64,000 bases of DNA from Actinotalea sp. Marseille-Q4924 (GTDB lineage Bacteria > Actinomycetota > Actinomycetes > Actinomycetales > Cellulomonadaceae), in NCBI RefSeq assembly GCF_916618755.1, contig NZ_CAKAKB010000003.1:62001-126000 (forward strand). Direction: 5' to 3'. The translations under genes and the position numbers were made by a program. Under the pieces are notes generated by a model that ran no database searches, was not told where the DNA came from, and worked only from the letters and a program-made list of their open reading frames with translations. Each line of letters opens with the position of its first letter. Position 1 is the stretch's first letter. Below, piece by piece: positions 26,166 through 34,711 of the stretch.

Positions 26166-27992
26166 ATGGACACCACCGTGACACTCCCCGAGATCGTCCC
26201 CGCGTCGTACGTCGACGCACACGAGACCGTGCAGGAGCTGGACCCGCGGACCCGGTCCGCCGTGATGTCGGTGATCGCCGACCACGGCGACCCCGTCCCC
26301 CCGGTCGTGTGCGCCCCGGGGCGCGCCTCCGACGAGCTCGACGGGGAGCTCTGGACCCTCGACGGCCACCGCATCGGCGACGCGGGCGGCGTCGGTCCCG
26401 AGGCCGGCTACTACCGCCTCGCGCAGCCGGACGGCCGCCGACGGCTCGTCGTCAGCGCACCGGAGCGCTTCGCGCAGCCCGAGCGCGGCTGGGGCTGGGC
26501 CGTCCAGCTCTACGCCGCCCGGTCCCGGGACTCCTGGGGCATCGGCGACTTCGGCGACCTCGCGCTCGTCGCCCGGTCCGCCGCGCGGGCGGGCGCCGGC
26601 TCGGTTCTCATCTCGCCGGTCCACGCGGCCGCCCCCGTGCCCGCGCAGCAGGCCTCGCCCTACTCGCCGGCCTCGCGGCAGTGGCTGCAGCTGCTCCACA
26701 TCGCGATCGACGACGTCCCCGGCGCCAGCGAGGTGGACCTGTCCGACCTCGCGGTGCGCGGCAAGGCCCTCAACACCGAGCGGCGCATCTACCGCGACTC
26801 CGTCTGGGAGCTGAAGCTCGCCGCGCTCGAGCGCGTCTGGGCCGCCACGAAGGGGCACCTGCCCGTCGAGCACGACGTCTTCGTCGCCGAGGGTGGGGAG
26901 GACCTGCGTCGCTTCGCGCTGTGGTCGGCGCTCGCGGAGCGCTTCGGCACCGCGCACTGGAGGGCCTGGCCCGAGCGCTTCCGGACGCCGGCCGGCGCCG
27001 AGGCCTTCGCGGTGGAGAACGCCGACCGGGTCGCGTTCTTCGCCTGGGCGCAGTGGGTCGCCGACGTGCAGCTCGCCGCCGCCTGCCAGGCGGGGGCGAC
27101 CATCGTCGCGGACGTCGCCGTCGGCTTCGACTCCTCCTCGGCCGACGCCTGGATGCACCAGGAGATGGTGTCGTTCGACTACGAGGTGGGCTGCCCGCCG
27201 GACCGGCACAACCTCGACGGCCAGAAGTGGGGCCTGCCGTCCATCAACCCCGCCGCCCTCATCGCGTCGGACTTCGCCCCCTTCGTCGGCATGATGCGTG
27301 CTGCCCTCCGGCACGCCCGCGCGCTCCGGATCGACCACGTCATGCAGCTGTGGCGGCTGTACTGGGTGCCTCTGGGCGGCCACCCCGCCGGCGGCGTCTA
27401 CGTCCACTACCCGACGGAGGCGCTCCTCGCGATCCTGCGGCTCGAGGCGAGCCGGGTCGGCGCGTGGGTCGTCGGTGAGGACATGGGGACCGTCGCGGCC
27501 GGCGTGCGGGAGACGATGGAGGAGTCCGGGATGCTCGGCTACCGCGCCGCCCTGCGGCTGCCGGTCGACCAGTTCCCCGAGGCCGTCATGGGCGCGTCGT
27601 CGACGCACGACCAGGCCACGGTCGCGGGCACCCTGACGGGGTCGGACAACGAGGACCTCCGACGGATCGGCAAGGCCGCGAACTTCGAGCAGCTCGAGGG
27701 TGTCCGCCGGGAGCTGGCCGCCACGGCTCGGGTCGACCTGGACCAGCCGATCGGCCGGCCCGAGATCGAGAAGGCCGTGGTCGCGCAGTACACGCGGCTC
27801 TCCGAGTGCCGGGCGCGCGTGGTCCTCGCCTCGCTCGACGACGCCGGAGGGGTGGCGGAGCGGCCCAACATGCCCGGCACGGTCACGCAGTGGCCGAACT
27901 GGTGCCTGAGCCTCCCGCTCCCCGTCGAGGACCTGCTCGCGGAGCCGCTCGCCGTGCGGGTCGCCGAGGTGCTGGACGCCCGCCGGCGCTGA
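26166..27992 (+). CDS. malQ: 4-alpha-glucanotransferase (amylomaltase)
   Basis: A 608-residue GH77 enzyme that transfers maltosyl/glucan units between alpha-1,4-glucans during maltodextrin and glycogen use. The catalytic triad can be placed: nucleophile Asp390 (LRIDHVMQLWRLYW), acid/base Glu438 (VVGEDMGTV) and Asp482 (SSTHDQATVAG). The SWGIGDFGDLALV and QQASPYSPASRQW blocks are typical. It is shorter than E. coli MalQ (about 690), mainly at the N-terminus. ATG 26166 has only a weak ribosome-binding site; an in-frame ATG at 26121 is the alternative. Confidence 0.93.
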   Translation: MDTTVTLPEIVPASYVDAHETVQELDPRTRSAVMSVIADHGDPVPPVVCAPGRASDELDGELWTLDGHRIGDAGGVGPEAGYYRLAQPDGRRRLVVSAPERFAQPERGWGWAVQLYAARSRDSWGIGDFGDLALVARSAARAGAGSVLISPVHAAAPVPAQQASPYSPASRQWLQLLHIAIDDVPGASEVDLSDLAVRGKALNTERRIYRDSVWELKLAALERVWAATKGHLPVEHDVFVAEGGEDLRRFALWSALAERFGTAHWRAWPERFRTPAGAEAFAVENADRVAFFAWAQWVADVQLAAACQAGATIVADVAVGFDSSSADAWMHQEMVSFDYEVGCPPDRHNLDGQKWGLPSINPAALIASDFAPFVGMMRAALRHARALRIDHVMQLWRLYWVPLGGHPAGGVYVHYPTEALLAILRLEASRVGAWVVGEDMGTVAAGVRETMEESGMLGYRAALRLPVDQFPEAVMGASSTHDQATVAGTLTGSDNEDLRRIGKAANFEQLEGVRRELAATARVDLDQPIGRPEIEKAVVAQYTRLSECRARVVLASLDDAGGVAERPNMPGTVTQWPNWCLSLPLPVEDLLAEPLAVRVAEVLDARRR

Positions 27993-28135
27993 GTACCCGG
28001 CAGGGGACGACGGCACGACGCCGCTTTCACCCCCGCGGGCGCTACCCGGCGCCCGTCCGGGACGGGACGATGGTCAGGACCCCCACGTCGGGCGTCCTGG
28101 CCATCGCCGCTTCGCGGCACGTCCGAGGAGCACCC

Positions 28136-28801
28136 ATGGCTGCCTCCGTCATCGCCGCGGTCGTGGCGAAGCTCGCCGCGCTGAGCTTCCCGGCCAAGGC
28201 CACGCTCGCTGTGGGCGTCGCCGTCGGGGCCGTGGGCGCCGTGCCGGTCGCGGACGTCGTCGTGCCGGACCAGGTCGTCTCCGACGACGGGTCGAGCGCC
28301 GGCGGTGACCCGGTCGACGGTGACCCGGCCGGCGGCGGTGACCCGGTCGACGGTGACCCGGCCGGCGGCGGTGACCCGGTCGACGGTGACCCGGTCGACG
28401 CGGACGCGGCTGACGACGCGGGCGCGGGTGGTGACGGGGACGCCCTCACCGACGGCGAGGACGTCGCACCCGCAAAGGACCGGCCCGCGGCGTCGGACTT
28501 CGGGCAGTCCGTCGCGGCCGACGCCCGTGACGGCGGGGTGGACGGGCAGGAGATCCGGCGGCGCGCGCACGAGCGCAACGCCCAGCGGGCAGCCGAGCGG
28601 GCGGCCGAGCGCGCCGCCGAGCGTGCTGCCGAGGGCACCGGGGCGCCCGAGGACCCGGCCGCGCCCGGGACGGACGCGGGACCGGAGCGGACCGGGCCGT
28701 CCGCCCCGGGCGACAAGAAGCCTCACCCGCGGGGCAAGGTCGCGGGGAGCCCCGCCGGCAACGGCCACGGCAACGCCTACGGCCGGGCCGGCCGCCCCTG
28801 A
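28136..28801 (+). CDS. hypothetical secreted or anchored acidic repeat protein
   Basis: A 221-residue protein. A hydrophobic N-terminus (SFPAKATLAVGVAVGAVGAV, about residues 17-36) could be a signal peptide or anchor. It is followed by Gly-Asp-Pro repeats (GDPVDGDPAGG units), a DFGQSVAADARDG segment and an AAER repeat helix. The tail is Pro/Lys/Gly-rich. No domain is recognised. A 33-bp tandem repeat encodes the GDP region, so length variation between strains is likely. ATG 28136 follows GAGGAG. Confidence 0.65.
   Translation: MAASVIAAVVAKLAALSFPAKATLAVGVAVGAVGAVPVADVVVPDQVVSDDGSSAGGDPVDGDPAGGGDPVDGDPAGGGDPVDGDPVDADAADDAGAGGDGDALTDGEDVAPAKDRPAASDFGQSVAADARDGGVDGQEIRRRAHERNAQRAAERAAERAAERAAEGTGAPEDPAAPGTDAGPERTGPSAPGDKKPHPRGKVAGSPAGNGHGNAYGRAGRP
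28301..28399 (+). repeat. 33-bp tandem repeat, three copies
   Basis: Copies 28301-28333 and 28334-28366 are identical. The third (28367-28399) diverges at its 3' end. The period is 11 codons, so frame is preserved on expansion or contraction. Confidence 0.85.
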
Positions 28802-29000
28802 GACGTCGAGCGACGGCGTGCGCCTGCCCACGCGGGCGACGCCCTGCTCGCGCGTGCTGCCGGCGAGCCCGACCGTCCGCGGGGCAACCTGAGAGCACGC
28901 AGGCCTGCGCGGAGCCGGACCCTTCCGCCGTGTCCGCACGACGGCCTAGCGTGAGGCTCCGGTCGGCGACGCCGTCGGCCGTCGCGCGACGGAGGTGGCG
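28802..29000. other. intergenic region upstream of agmatine deiminase gene
   Basis: A 199-nt gap between same-strand genes. I see the GGAGG ribosome-binding site at 28991-28995 but no clear promoter hexamers or hairpin. Confidence 0.4.
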
Positions 29001-30080
29001 GTGAGGTCTGCGGGTGGCCCGGTATTCCTCATGCCCGCCGAGTGGGAGCCGCACGAGCGGACGTGGATGGCGTGGCCGTCGGGCGGGTACACGCTCGGTG
29101 ACAGCGCCGCCGAGGCGGACGCCGCGCGCCGCGCCTGGGCGGCTGTCGCGAACGCCGTCGTCGAGCACGAGCCGGTGACGATGGTGGTGACCGCGTCCGA
29201 GGAGCGCACGGCACGGCCCATGCTCGCCACCGCGGTGGACGTCGTCGTCCTCCCGCTCGACGACGCCTGGATGCGCGACATCGGCCCCACGTTCGTCCGG
29301 GCACCCGACGGAGCGGTGGCGGCGGTCACCTGGGTCTTCAACGGGTGGGGGCAGCAGGAGTGGGCGTCGTGGGAGCACGACTCCCGGGTCGCCGCCGAGG
29401 TCGCCGGCCTGGCCGGCGTCGAGCGGATCACCTCGACGCTGGTCAACGAGGGCGGCGGCCTCCACGTCGACGGACGCGGGACGGTGCTCCTCACGGAGAC
29501 CGTCCAGCGCGACCCCGCCCGGAACCCCGGCTGGTCCCGGGCGGACGTGGAGGCCGAGCTCGCCAGGACCATCGGGGCTCGCCGCGTCGTGTGGCTCCCC
29601 CGGGGGCTCACCCGTGACAGCGAGCGCTACGGCACCCGCGGTCACGTCGACATCGTCGCGGCACCCACCCCCGGCGGCCCGGTGCTCCTGCACGACCAGC
29701 GCGACCCGACCCACCCGGACCATGCGGTCACCCGCGAGGTGCGCGCGGCGCTGGAGGCGGCCGACGACGCCCTCGGCCGGCCGCTGCCGGTCGTCGACCT
29801 CCCGGCGCCGCGCACGCTCCGCGACGGCAGCGGGTGGGTCGACTGGAGCTACGTCAACCACTACGTGCTCAACGGCGCCGTCGTGGCCTGCTCCTTCGAC
29901 GACCCCGCCGACGACGAGGCCGCCGCGATCCTCGCGGAGAGCTACCCCGGGCGCGACGTCGTCCGGGTGGACGCGCGGCCCCTGTTCGACCGGGGCGGCG
30001 GCATCCACTGCATCACCCAGCAGCAACCCGCGTCGCTCCGCACCGGGGCGGCGCACGAGGAGGCCACGTGGAGCTCGTGA
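29001..30080 (+). CDS. aguA: agmatine deiminase
   Basis: A 359-residue guanidino-group deiminase (PPAD superfamily) converting agmatine to N-carbamoylputrescine and ammonia. The N-terminal MPAEWEPHERTWMAWP, DDAWMRDIGPTFV, NEGGGLHVDG and the catalytic cysteine Cys337 in GGGIHCITQQQP are diagnostic. GTG 29001 is preferred to GTG 28995 because GGAGG then lies at a normal spacing. The downstream amidase gene overlaps its 3' end, giving a two-gene arginine-to-putrescine route. Confidence 0.93.
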   Translation: MRSAGGPVFLMPAEWEPHERTWMAWPSGGYTLGDSAAEADAARRAWAAVANAVVEHEPVTMVVTASEERTARPMLATAVDVVVLPLDDAWMRDIGPTFVRAPDGAVAAVTWVFNGWGQQEWASWEHDSRVAAEVAGLAGVERITSTLVNEGGGLHVDGRGTVLLTETVQRDPARNPGWSRADVEAELARTIGARRVVWLPRGLTRDSERYGTRGHVDIVAAPTPGGPVLLHDQRDPTHPDHAVTREVRAALEAADDALGRPLPVVDLPAPRTLRDGSGWVDWSYVNHYVLNGAVVACSFDDPADDEAAAILAESYPGRDVVRVDARPLFDRGGGIHCITQQQPASLRTGAAHEEATWSS

Positions 30081-31078
30081 CGGCGTTCGACCCACCGCAG
30101 TCCCCGGCCAGGACCGGCCCCGCGCGAGGTCCGGTGCTGCGGGTCGGCGTGGTGCAGCACCGCTGGCACGCCGACCCCGAGCGGCTGGCGGACGAGCTCG
30201 CGCAGGGCGTCGCGCTGGCGGCGCGCGAGGGTGCCGTCGTCGTCTTCCTGGCCGAGCTGACCCTCTCCCGATACCCGGCCGACCGGCGCGGGGGTCCCGA
30301 CGCGTGCGCCGCCGCCGAGGACCTGGACGGCGGACCGACGGTCACGCTCGCGACCCGCCTCGCGCGCGAGCACGGCGTGCTGGTCCAGGCGTCCCTCTAC
30401 GAGCGGGCCGACGCGCCGGACGGGCCCGACGGGCTCGGCTACAACACCGCCGTGCTCGTCGGTCCCGAGGGCGTCGTGGGGCGGACCCGCAAGCTCCACA
30501 TCCCGGTGACGGCCGGCTACCACGAGGACACGTACTTCCGGCCGGGCCCGGCCGCCCCGGACCCGTTCCCCGTCCACGGGCACCCCCTGCTGGCCGGCGC
30601 GCGGCTGGGGATGCCGACGTGCTGGGACGAGTGGTTCGGCGAGGTGGCGCGCGCGTACGCGCTGGCAGACGCCGACCTGCTGGTCTACCCCACGGCGATC
30701 GGGTCGGAGCCGGACCACCCGGGCTTCGACACGGAGCCGCTCTGGCGCCAGGTGGTCGTGGGCCACGGCATCGAGAACGGCCTGTTCATGGTCGTCCCGA
30801 ACCGCTGGGGTGCGGAGGGCCTCATCACCTTCTACGGGTCCTCGTTCGTGTCCGACCCGTACGGGCGCGTGCTGGCCCGCGCGCCGAGGGACGCGTCCGC
30901 GGTCCTCGTGGTCGACCTGGACCTCCAGCAGCGGCAGGACTGGCTGACGCTGTTCCCGTTCCTGCGCACGCGGCGGCCGGACGCCTACGGCCTCCTCACG
31001 CATCCGGTGGTCCCCGAGCGTGCCGGTGACGTCGCCGATCCGGCCGACGACGTGGAGCCGTCACTGACGCCTCCGTGA
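30068..31078 (+). CDS. aguB: N-carbamoylputrescine amidase (carbon-nitrogen hydrolase)
   Basis: A 336-residue nitrilase-superfamily enzyme. The triad is Glu63 (FLAELTLS), Lys142 (TRKLHIPV) and Cys185 (MPTCWDEWF). Overlap with agmatine deiminase strongly suggests hydrolysis of N-carbamoylputrescine to putrescine, CO2 and ammonia. GTG 30068 has AGGAGG 4 nt upstream and overlaps the previous gene by 13 nt; GTG 30077 would give the common 4-nt GTGA overlap and is equally possible. The CDS length changes by only three codons. Confidence 0.9.
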   Translation: MELVTAFDPPQSPARTGPARGPVLRVGVVQHRWHADPERLADELAQGVALAAREGAVVVFLAELTLSRYPADRRGGPDACAAAEDLDGGPTVTLATRLAREHGVLVQASLYERADAPDGPDGLGYNTAVLVGPEGVVGRTRKLHIPVTAGYHEDTYFRPGPAAPDPFPVHGHPLLAGARLGMPTCWDEWFGEVARAYALADADLLVYPTAIGSEPDHPGFDTEPLWRQVVVGHGIENGLFMVVPNRWGAEGLITFYGSSFVSDPYGRVLARAPRDASAVLVVDLDLQQRQDWLTLFPFLRTRRPDAYGLLTHPVVPERAGDVADPADDVEPSLTPP

Positions 31079-31172
31079 CCCATCCGTGCGCCCCGCAGCC
31101 GCGAACCCCCTGTGCCCACGCACGGGCCGGTCGGCACCGACGTCGGCCGCCCGCCCACCCGAAGGAGTCCCC

Positions 31173-31628
31173 ATGAGCCCCACCCGACGCCACGTCCTCA
31201 CCGGAGCCGCCGGAGCGGCCGCCGGGGCCTGCCTCCTCGCGGCTTGCGGCGCGTCCGGCGGTGACCGGCCCGCTGAGGGCGGGGCGCCGGAGCCGGACGA
31301 GGGTGCGACCACCGGAGGCGACGACGGTGCGGGCTCCGGTGCTCTCACGGCTCTCGCGGACGTGCCGGTGGGTGGCGCCGTCCTCGTGACGAGCTCCTCG
31401 GGGCTCAAGGTCCTCGTGGCCCAGCCGGTCGAGGGCGAGGTCGTCGGCTACAGCTCGGTCTGCACCCACCAGGGGTGCACCGTCGCGCCCGCCGGCAGCG
31501 AGCTAGCGTGCCCGTGCCACGGATCGGTGTTCGACGTCGCCACCGGGGAGCCCCTCGAGGGGCCGGCGACCGAGCCGCTGGTGCCGTTCGAGGTGCGTGT
31601 CGAGGGCGGTGACGTGCTGGAGGCCTGA
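31173..31628 (+). CDS. Rieske [2Fe-2S] lipoprotein
   Basis: A 151-residue protein. The N-terminus (SPTRRHVLTGAAGAAAG then LLAACGASGG) looks like a Tat signal with lipobox, so export of a folded cluster protein to the outer face of the membrane is predicted. After a Gly/Asp/Glu-rich linker, a Rieske domain shows both ligand pairs, CTHQGC and CPCHGS. These small actinobacterial Rieske proteins are usually not part of a bc1 complex; the electron partner is unknown. AAGGAG precedes ATG 31173. Confidence 0.88.
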   Translation: MSPTRRHVLTGAAGAAAGACLLAACGASGGDRPAEGGAPEPDEGATTGGDDGAGSGALTALADVPVGGAVLVTSSSGLKVLVAQPVEGEVVGYSSVCTHQGCTVAPAGSELACPCHGSVFDVATGEPLEGPATEPLVPFEVRVEGGDVLEA

Positions 31629-31717
31629 CCGTTTGGAGTTGCGGCTCCTGCCCGGTGGCCGTCCAATCGAGTCGACGGTGGCGATCACGCCCCCGCCGCC
31701 GACGAGAGGTGAGGACG

Positions 31718-32260
31718 ATGGAGACCGGGACGATCGTGTGGATCGTGGTGGCCGTGCTGGTGCTCGCCCTGATCATCGGGCTGGCCCTGTGGTGGTCGCG
31801 CCGTAGCTCCGAGCGCCGCGTGGAGAAGCAGCGGCACGAGGCCGCCGAGCTGCGTCGTCGCGCCGAGGCCGACCAGGTGGAGCTGCAGCAGCGGCAGGCG
31901 GAGGCGGAGCGCCTTGACGCGCACGCGCGCATGGCGCAGGCCGAGGCGGACAGCCGCTCCGCCGACGCCGCACGCCTGCAGGCCCAGGCGCGGGAGCGTC
32001 AGGAGGAGCTCGCGACGCCGAGGCACGACGTGGAGGAACGGCTGCGCCGCGCCGACGAGATCGACCCCGACCGGCCGGGCGACGGCAGGCACGACGGTCG
32101 CACGGACCGCGGGACGGACCACGACACGGACCGCGGCACGGACCACGACGCTCGCCGGGACGACGGCACCCCGGGCTCCTCCGACGGGTACGACGACGGC
32201 CGTGAGCGGCACGTCGCCCACGAGACGCACGACGACGGGGGCCGCAGCCCGTCCCGCTGA
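31718..32260 (+). CDS. single-pass membrane protein with coiled coil
   Basis: A 180-residue protein. One transmembrane helix (VWIVVAVLVLALIIGLALWW, about residues 7-26) is followed by a long charged helix rich in Ala/Glu/Arg/Gln (about 30-115), likely a coiled coil. The tail is of Asp/Arg/Gly/His repeats (DRGTDHD units). No enzymatic domain is seen. Similar proteins are common but uncharacterised in Micrococcales. ATG 31718 follows GAGGTGAGGA. Confidence 0.6.
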   Translation: METGTIVWIVVAVLVLALIIGLALWWSRRSSERRVEKQRHEAAELRRRAEADQVELQQRQAEAERLDAHARMAQAEADSRSADAARLQAQARERQEELATPRHDVEERLRRADEIDPDRPGDGRHDGRTDRGTDHDTDRGTDHDARRDDGTPGSSDGYDDGRERHVAHETHDDGGRSPSR

Positions 32261-32388
32261 GCGGGGGCGGCGCGTGCCGGGAGCCGACGACGACCACGGA
32301 CGGGACCCCGCCGGCCGCGACGGAGGTCCCAGGAGTCGTATGACGAAAGTCCTCCGACGGGGCGTCGCCGACTGCCGAGAGTAGGGAC

Positions 32389-32466
32389 ATGACCACGCTC
32401 ACCCCCCGCCCCGACACCATCCCCGTCGACGACGAGGACGACGACCTGCCGCAGTTCTGGGACTGA
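32389..32466 (+). CDS. putative 25-residue small protein
   Basis: A 25-codon ORF from ATG 32389. It begins MTTLTPRPDT, has a run of acidic residues in the middle and ends PQFWD. It is too short for codon statistics, but it sits in a non-coding gap and ends 20 nt before a very strong hairpin, so a short transcript ending there could consist of little else. A GAGAG lies 7 nt upstream of the ATG. It could be a small protein, a leader peptide for luxS-mtnN, or chance. Confidence 0.4.
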   Translation: MTTLTPRPDTIPVDDEDDDLPQFWD

Positions 32467-32486
32467 TCCCCCGAGCAGGCACGGCA

Positions 32487-32518
32487 CAGAGGGCGGCACC
32501 GCGCGGTGCCGCCCTCTG
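32487..32518 (+). terminator. strong intrinsic hairpin between small ORF and luxS
   Basis: CAGAGGGCGGCACCGC (32487-32502) is followed directly by its exact reverse complement (32503-32518), a 16-bp perfect inverted repeat. It can act as a terminator or attenuator 88 nt before luxS. No U-tract follows. Confidence 0.75.
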
Positions 32519-32606
32519 CCGTTGCCGGGCCGGCCGTACGGAACACTGGGGGAGGGCGTTCCGTCGTGGGGACGGACGTGGACCGTACCGATGAGGGAGC
32601 ACACCG

Positions 32607-33083
32607 GTGGACCAGCCGAAGATGAACGTCGAGTCCTTCAACCTCGACCACCGCACCGTCGCGGCGCCGTACGTGCGCCTGGCCGACCGCAAGGTCCTGC
32701 CCGCCGGGGACGTGCTCAGCAAGTACGACGTCCGCTTCGCCCAGCCGAACGTGGCGCACCTCGAGATGCCGGTGGTCCACTCCCTGGAGCACCTCTTCGC
32801 CGAGCACTCCCGCAACCACTCGGACCGGGTCATCGACTTCTCCCCGATGGGCTGCCAGACCGGCTTCTACCTCATCCTCTCCGGCGAGTGGGCGGACGGG
32901 GACGTCCAGGACCTCATCGCCGCGACGCTCGAGGACGTCACCCGGGCCCAGGAGGTGCCGGCCGCCAACGAGACGCAGTGCGGCTGGGGTGCCAACCACA
33001 CGCTCACCGGCGCGCAGGACGCGGCACGGCGCTTCCTCGCCGCGCGCGCGGAGTGGAGCACGGTGACGCGGGCGACGGCGTGA
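32607..33083 (+). CDS. luxS: S-ribosylhomocysteine lyase
   Basis: A 158-residue LuxS splitting S-ribosylhomocysteine into homocysteine and DPD, the AI-2 precursor. The metal motif HSLEH gives His58, Glu61 and His62. Cys83 (MGCQTGFY) is the catalytic cysteine and Cys125 (TQCGW) the third metal ligand. GTG 32607 follows GAGGGAG at 7 nt. It overlaps mtnN by 4 nt, so the activated-methyl-cycle steps from S-adenosylhomocysteine to homocysteine are coupled. Whether AI-2 is a signal here is not shown. Confidence 0.95.
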   Translation: MDQPKMNVESFNLDHRTVAAPYVRLADRKVLPAGDVLSKYDVRFAQPNVAHLEMPVVHSLEHLFAEHSRNHSDRVIDFSPMGCQTGFYLILSGEWADGDVQDLIAATLEDVTRAQEVPAANETQCGWGANHTLTGAQDAARRFLAARAEWSTVTRATA

Positions 33084-33835
33084 CCGTGCCGCCGCCCTCG
33101 CGGGGCGGGCCCGAGGTGGCCGCCGCCGTCGTCGTCGCGATGGACGACGAGGCCGCCCCGTTCCTCGACCGCGCGACGCGCGTCGGTGACCCGGTGCAGG
33201 TGGGCGGCGCCGTCGAGCGCATGCTGGAGGTCGACGGCAGGGCGGTGCTCCTCGTGCGGAGCGGCATCGGTCTCGTCAACGCGGCCACCGCGGTCGCCGT
33301 CGTGGTGGCGACCGCTCGCACGCGCGTCGTCATCAGCGCCGGCAGCGCGGGCGGCCTCGGCAGCGACGTGCGCGTCGGCGACGTCGTCGTCGGGGAGCGG
33401 TACGTCTACTCCAGCGCCGACGCCCGGGCGTTCGGGTACGTCCTCGGACAGGTCCCGGGCATGCCGGCGGCCTACACCGCCGACGGCGGCCTCGTGGACG
33501 CCGTGGCCGAGGGCGCCACCGTGGAGGCGCCTGACCTCACGCTGCGGGCGGGCACCATGGTCTCCAGCGACACCTTCGTCGAGGCGTCCCGGGTCGAGCA
33601 CCTGCGGTCGGCCTTCCCCGACGCGCTCTCGACGGACATGGAGTCCACGGCCCTGGCCCACGCCTGCTTCGTGCACCGCACCGCGTTCGTCTCCGTGCGG
33701 GGCGTCTCCGACCTGTGCGGACCCGCCGCCGACGGCGACTTCCTCACCCACGTCGACGACGCCGCCGACCGCTCCGCCCGGGTCGTCCTGGCTGCGCTCG
33801 CGCGCCTCGCGACACCGCTCACCGCACCGCGGTGA
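33080..33835 (+). CDS. mtnN: 5'-methylthioadenosine/S-adenosylhomocysteine nucleosidase
   Basis: A 251-residue nucleoside phosphorylase-fold enzyme that removes adenine from S-adenosylhomocysteine or methylthioadenosine. The early [25 protein letters not shown] and SAGSAGGL, and the late [13 protein letters not shown] with VRGVSDLCG, match MTAN. The GTG start overlaps the luxS stop (GTGA, 33080-33083). Its product S-ribosylhomocysteine is the LuxS substrate. It also clears the inhibitory methylthioadenosine formed in polyamine synthesis. Confidence 0.88.
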   Translation: MTVPPPSRGGPEVAAAVVVAMDDEAAPFLDRATRVGDPVQVGGAVERMLEVDGRAVLLVRSGIGLVNAATAVAVVVATARTRVVISAGSAGGLGSDVRVGDVVVGERYVYSSADARAFGYVLGQVPGMPAAYTADGGLVDAVAEGATVEAPDLTLRAGTMVSSDTFVEASRVEHLRSAFPDALSTDMESTALAHACFVHRTAFVSVRGVSDLCGPAADGDFLTHVDDAADRSARVVLAALARLATPLTAPR

Positions 33836-33847
33836 GCAGCGCCGCTC

Positions 33848-34711
33848 TCAGGAGCTGATGTCCTTCGTGGTGAACCGCGCCCACGCGGCCGCCGTGAAGA
33901 CGGCGGTGTAGGCGAGGGCGGACACCACGCCGGGGAGCAGGGCCTCCGTCGCGACGGGGTCACGCAGCAGGTCCGCGAACGCGAACCACCAGTGCGTCGG
34001 CAGGTACTCGTGGATCGGCTCGAGCTGGGACAGCGCGTCGAGGATCTGGCTGGTCAGCGCCACCACGAGCACGGCGATGGTCGCCGCGAGCGGCTGCTCG
34101 GTGAGCGTGGAGATGAACAGGCCGATCGCACCCAGCGCCACCAGGCACAGCGTCAGGTACCCGCAGACCAGGAGCACGCGCCCGAGCCCTTCGGCGAACG
34201 TGAGGGTCGTGCCCGAGATGGTCGGCAGCGGGCCCGTCCCGAAGAGGGCGACCCCGACCGTGCCGCCGACGCCGGCGACGAGCAGCGTCGCGGAGGCGGC
34301 GAAGACGACCATCGCGGCGAGCTTCACGAGCAGCAGCCGGGTCCGCTCGACCGGGACGACGAGCAGGTAGCGCAGGGTGCCCTGGTTGGCCTCGCCCGCG
34401 ACGGCGTCCCCGGCGATCGTCGCGACCGCCGTCGGCAGGAAGAACGGCATCTGGACGAAGAGCGCGGCGAGCGCGACGAAGAGGCCGTTGACCGTGATCT
34501 GGCCGAAGAGGAACGAGTCGCCGTCGCCGGAGCCCGACACCCGGATCGACACCGCGATGATCACGGGGACGGCGGCGAGCACGACGGCGCCCGCGATGTT
34601 GCGGCGCCGCCGGTAGATGAGCCGCAGCTCGGACACGAAGAGCCGCCACGTCGCGCCCCGAGGGCCGGCGTCGTCGGCGACGACGGGCCGCACCGCCTCA
34701 GCCGCTGACAT
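33848..34711 (-). CDS. ABC-2 type permease, cassette 1
   Basis: A 287-residue ABC-2 membrane protein with six membrane segments: an amphipathic entry helix (FVSELRLIYRRRRNIAG), then hydrophobic blocks to the C-terminus. Its ATG (34711) overlaps the ATPase gene by 14 nt, the same overlap as in the paralogous pair at 58.7 kb. The motif GDAVAGEA.GTLRYLL.VPV.RTRLL is shared with that paralogue. It is predicted to form the channel of an exporter driven by the upstream ATPase. Substrate unknown. Confidence 0.85.
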   Translation of the reverse strand: MSAAEAVRPVVADDAGPRGATWRLFVSELRLIYRRRRNIAGAVVLAAVPVIIAVSIRVSGSGDGDSFLFGQITVNGLFVALAALFVQMPFFLPTAVATIAGDAVAGEANQGTLRYLLVVPVERTRLLLVKLAAMVVFAASATLLVAGVGGTVGVALFGTGPLPTISGTTLTFAEGLGRVLLVCGYLTLCLVALGAIGLFISTLTEQPLAATIAVLVVALTSQILDALSQLEPIHEYLPTHWWFAFADLLRDPVATEALLPGVVSALAYTAVFTAAAWARFTTKDISS

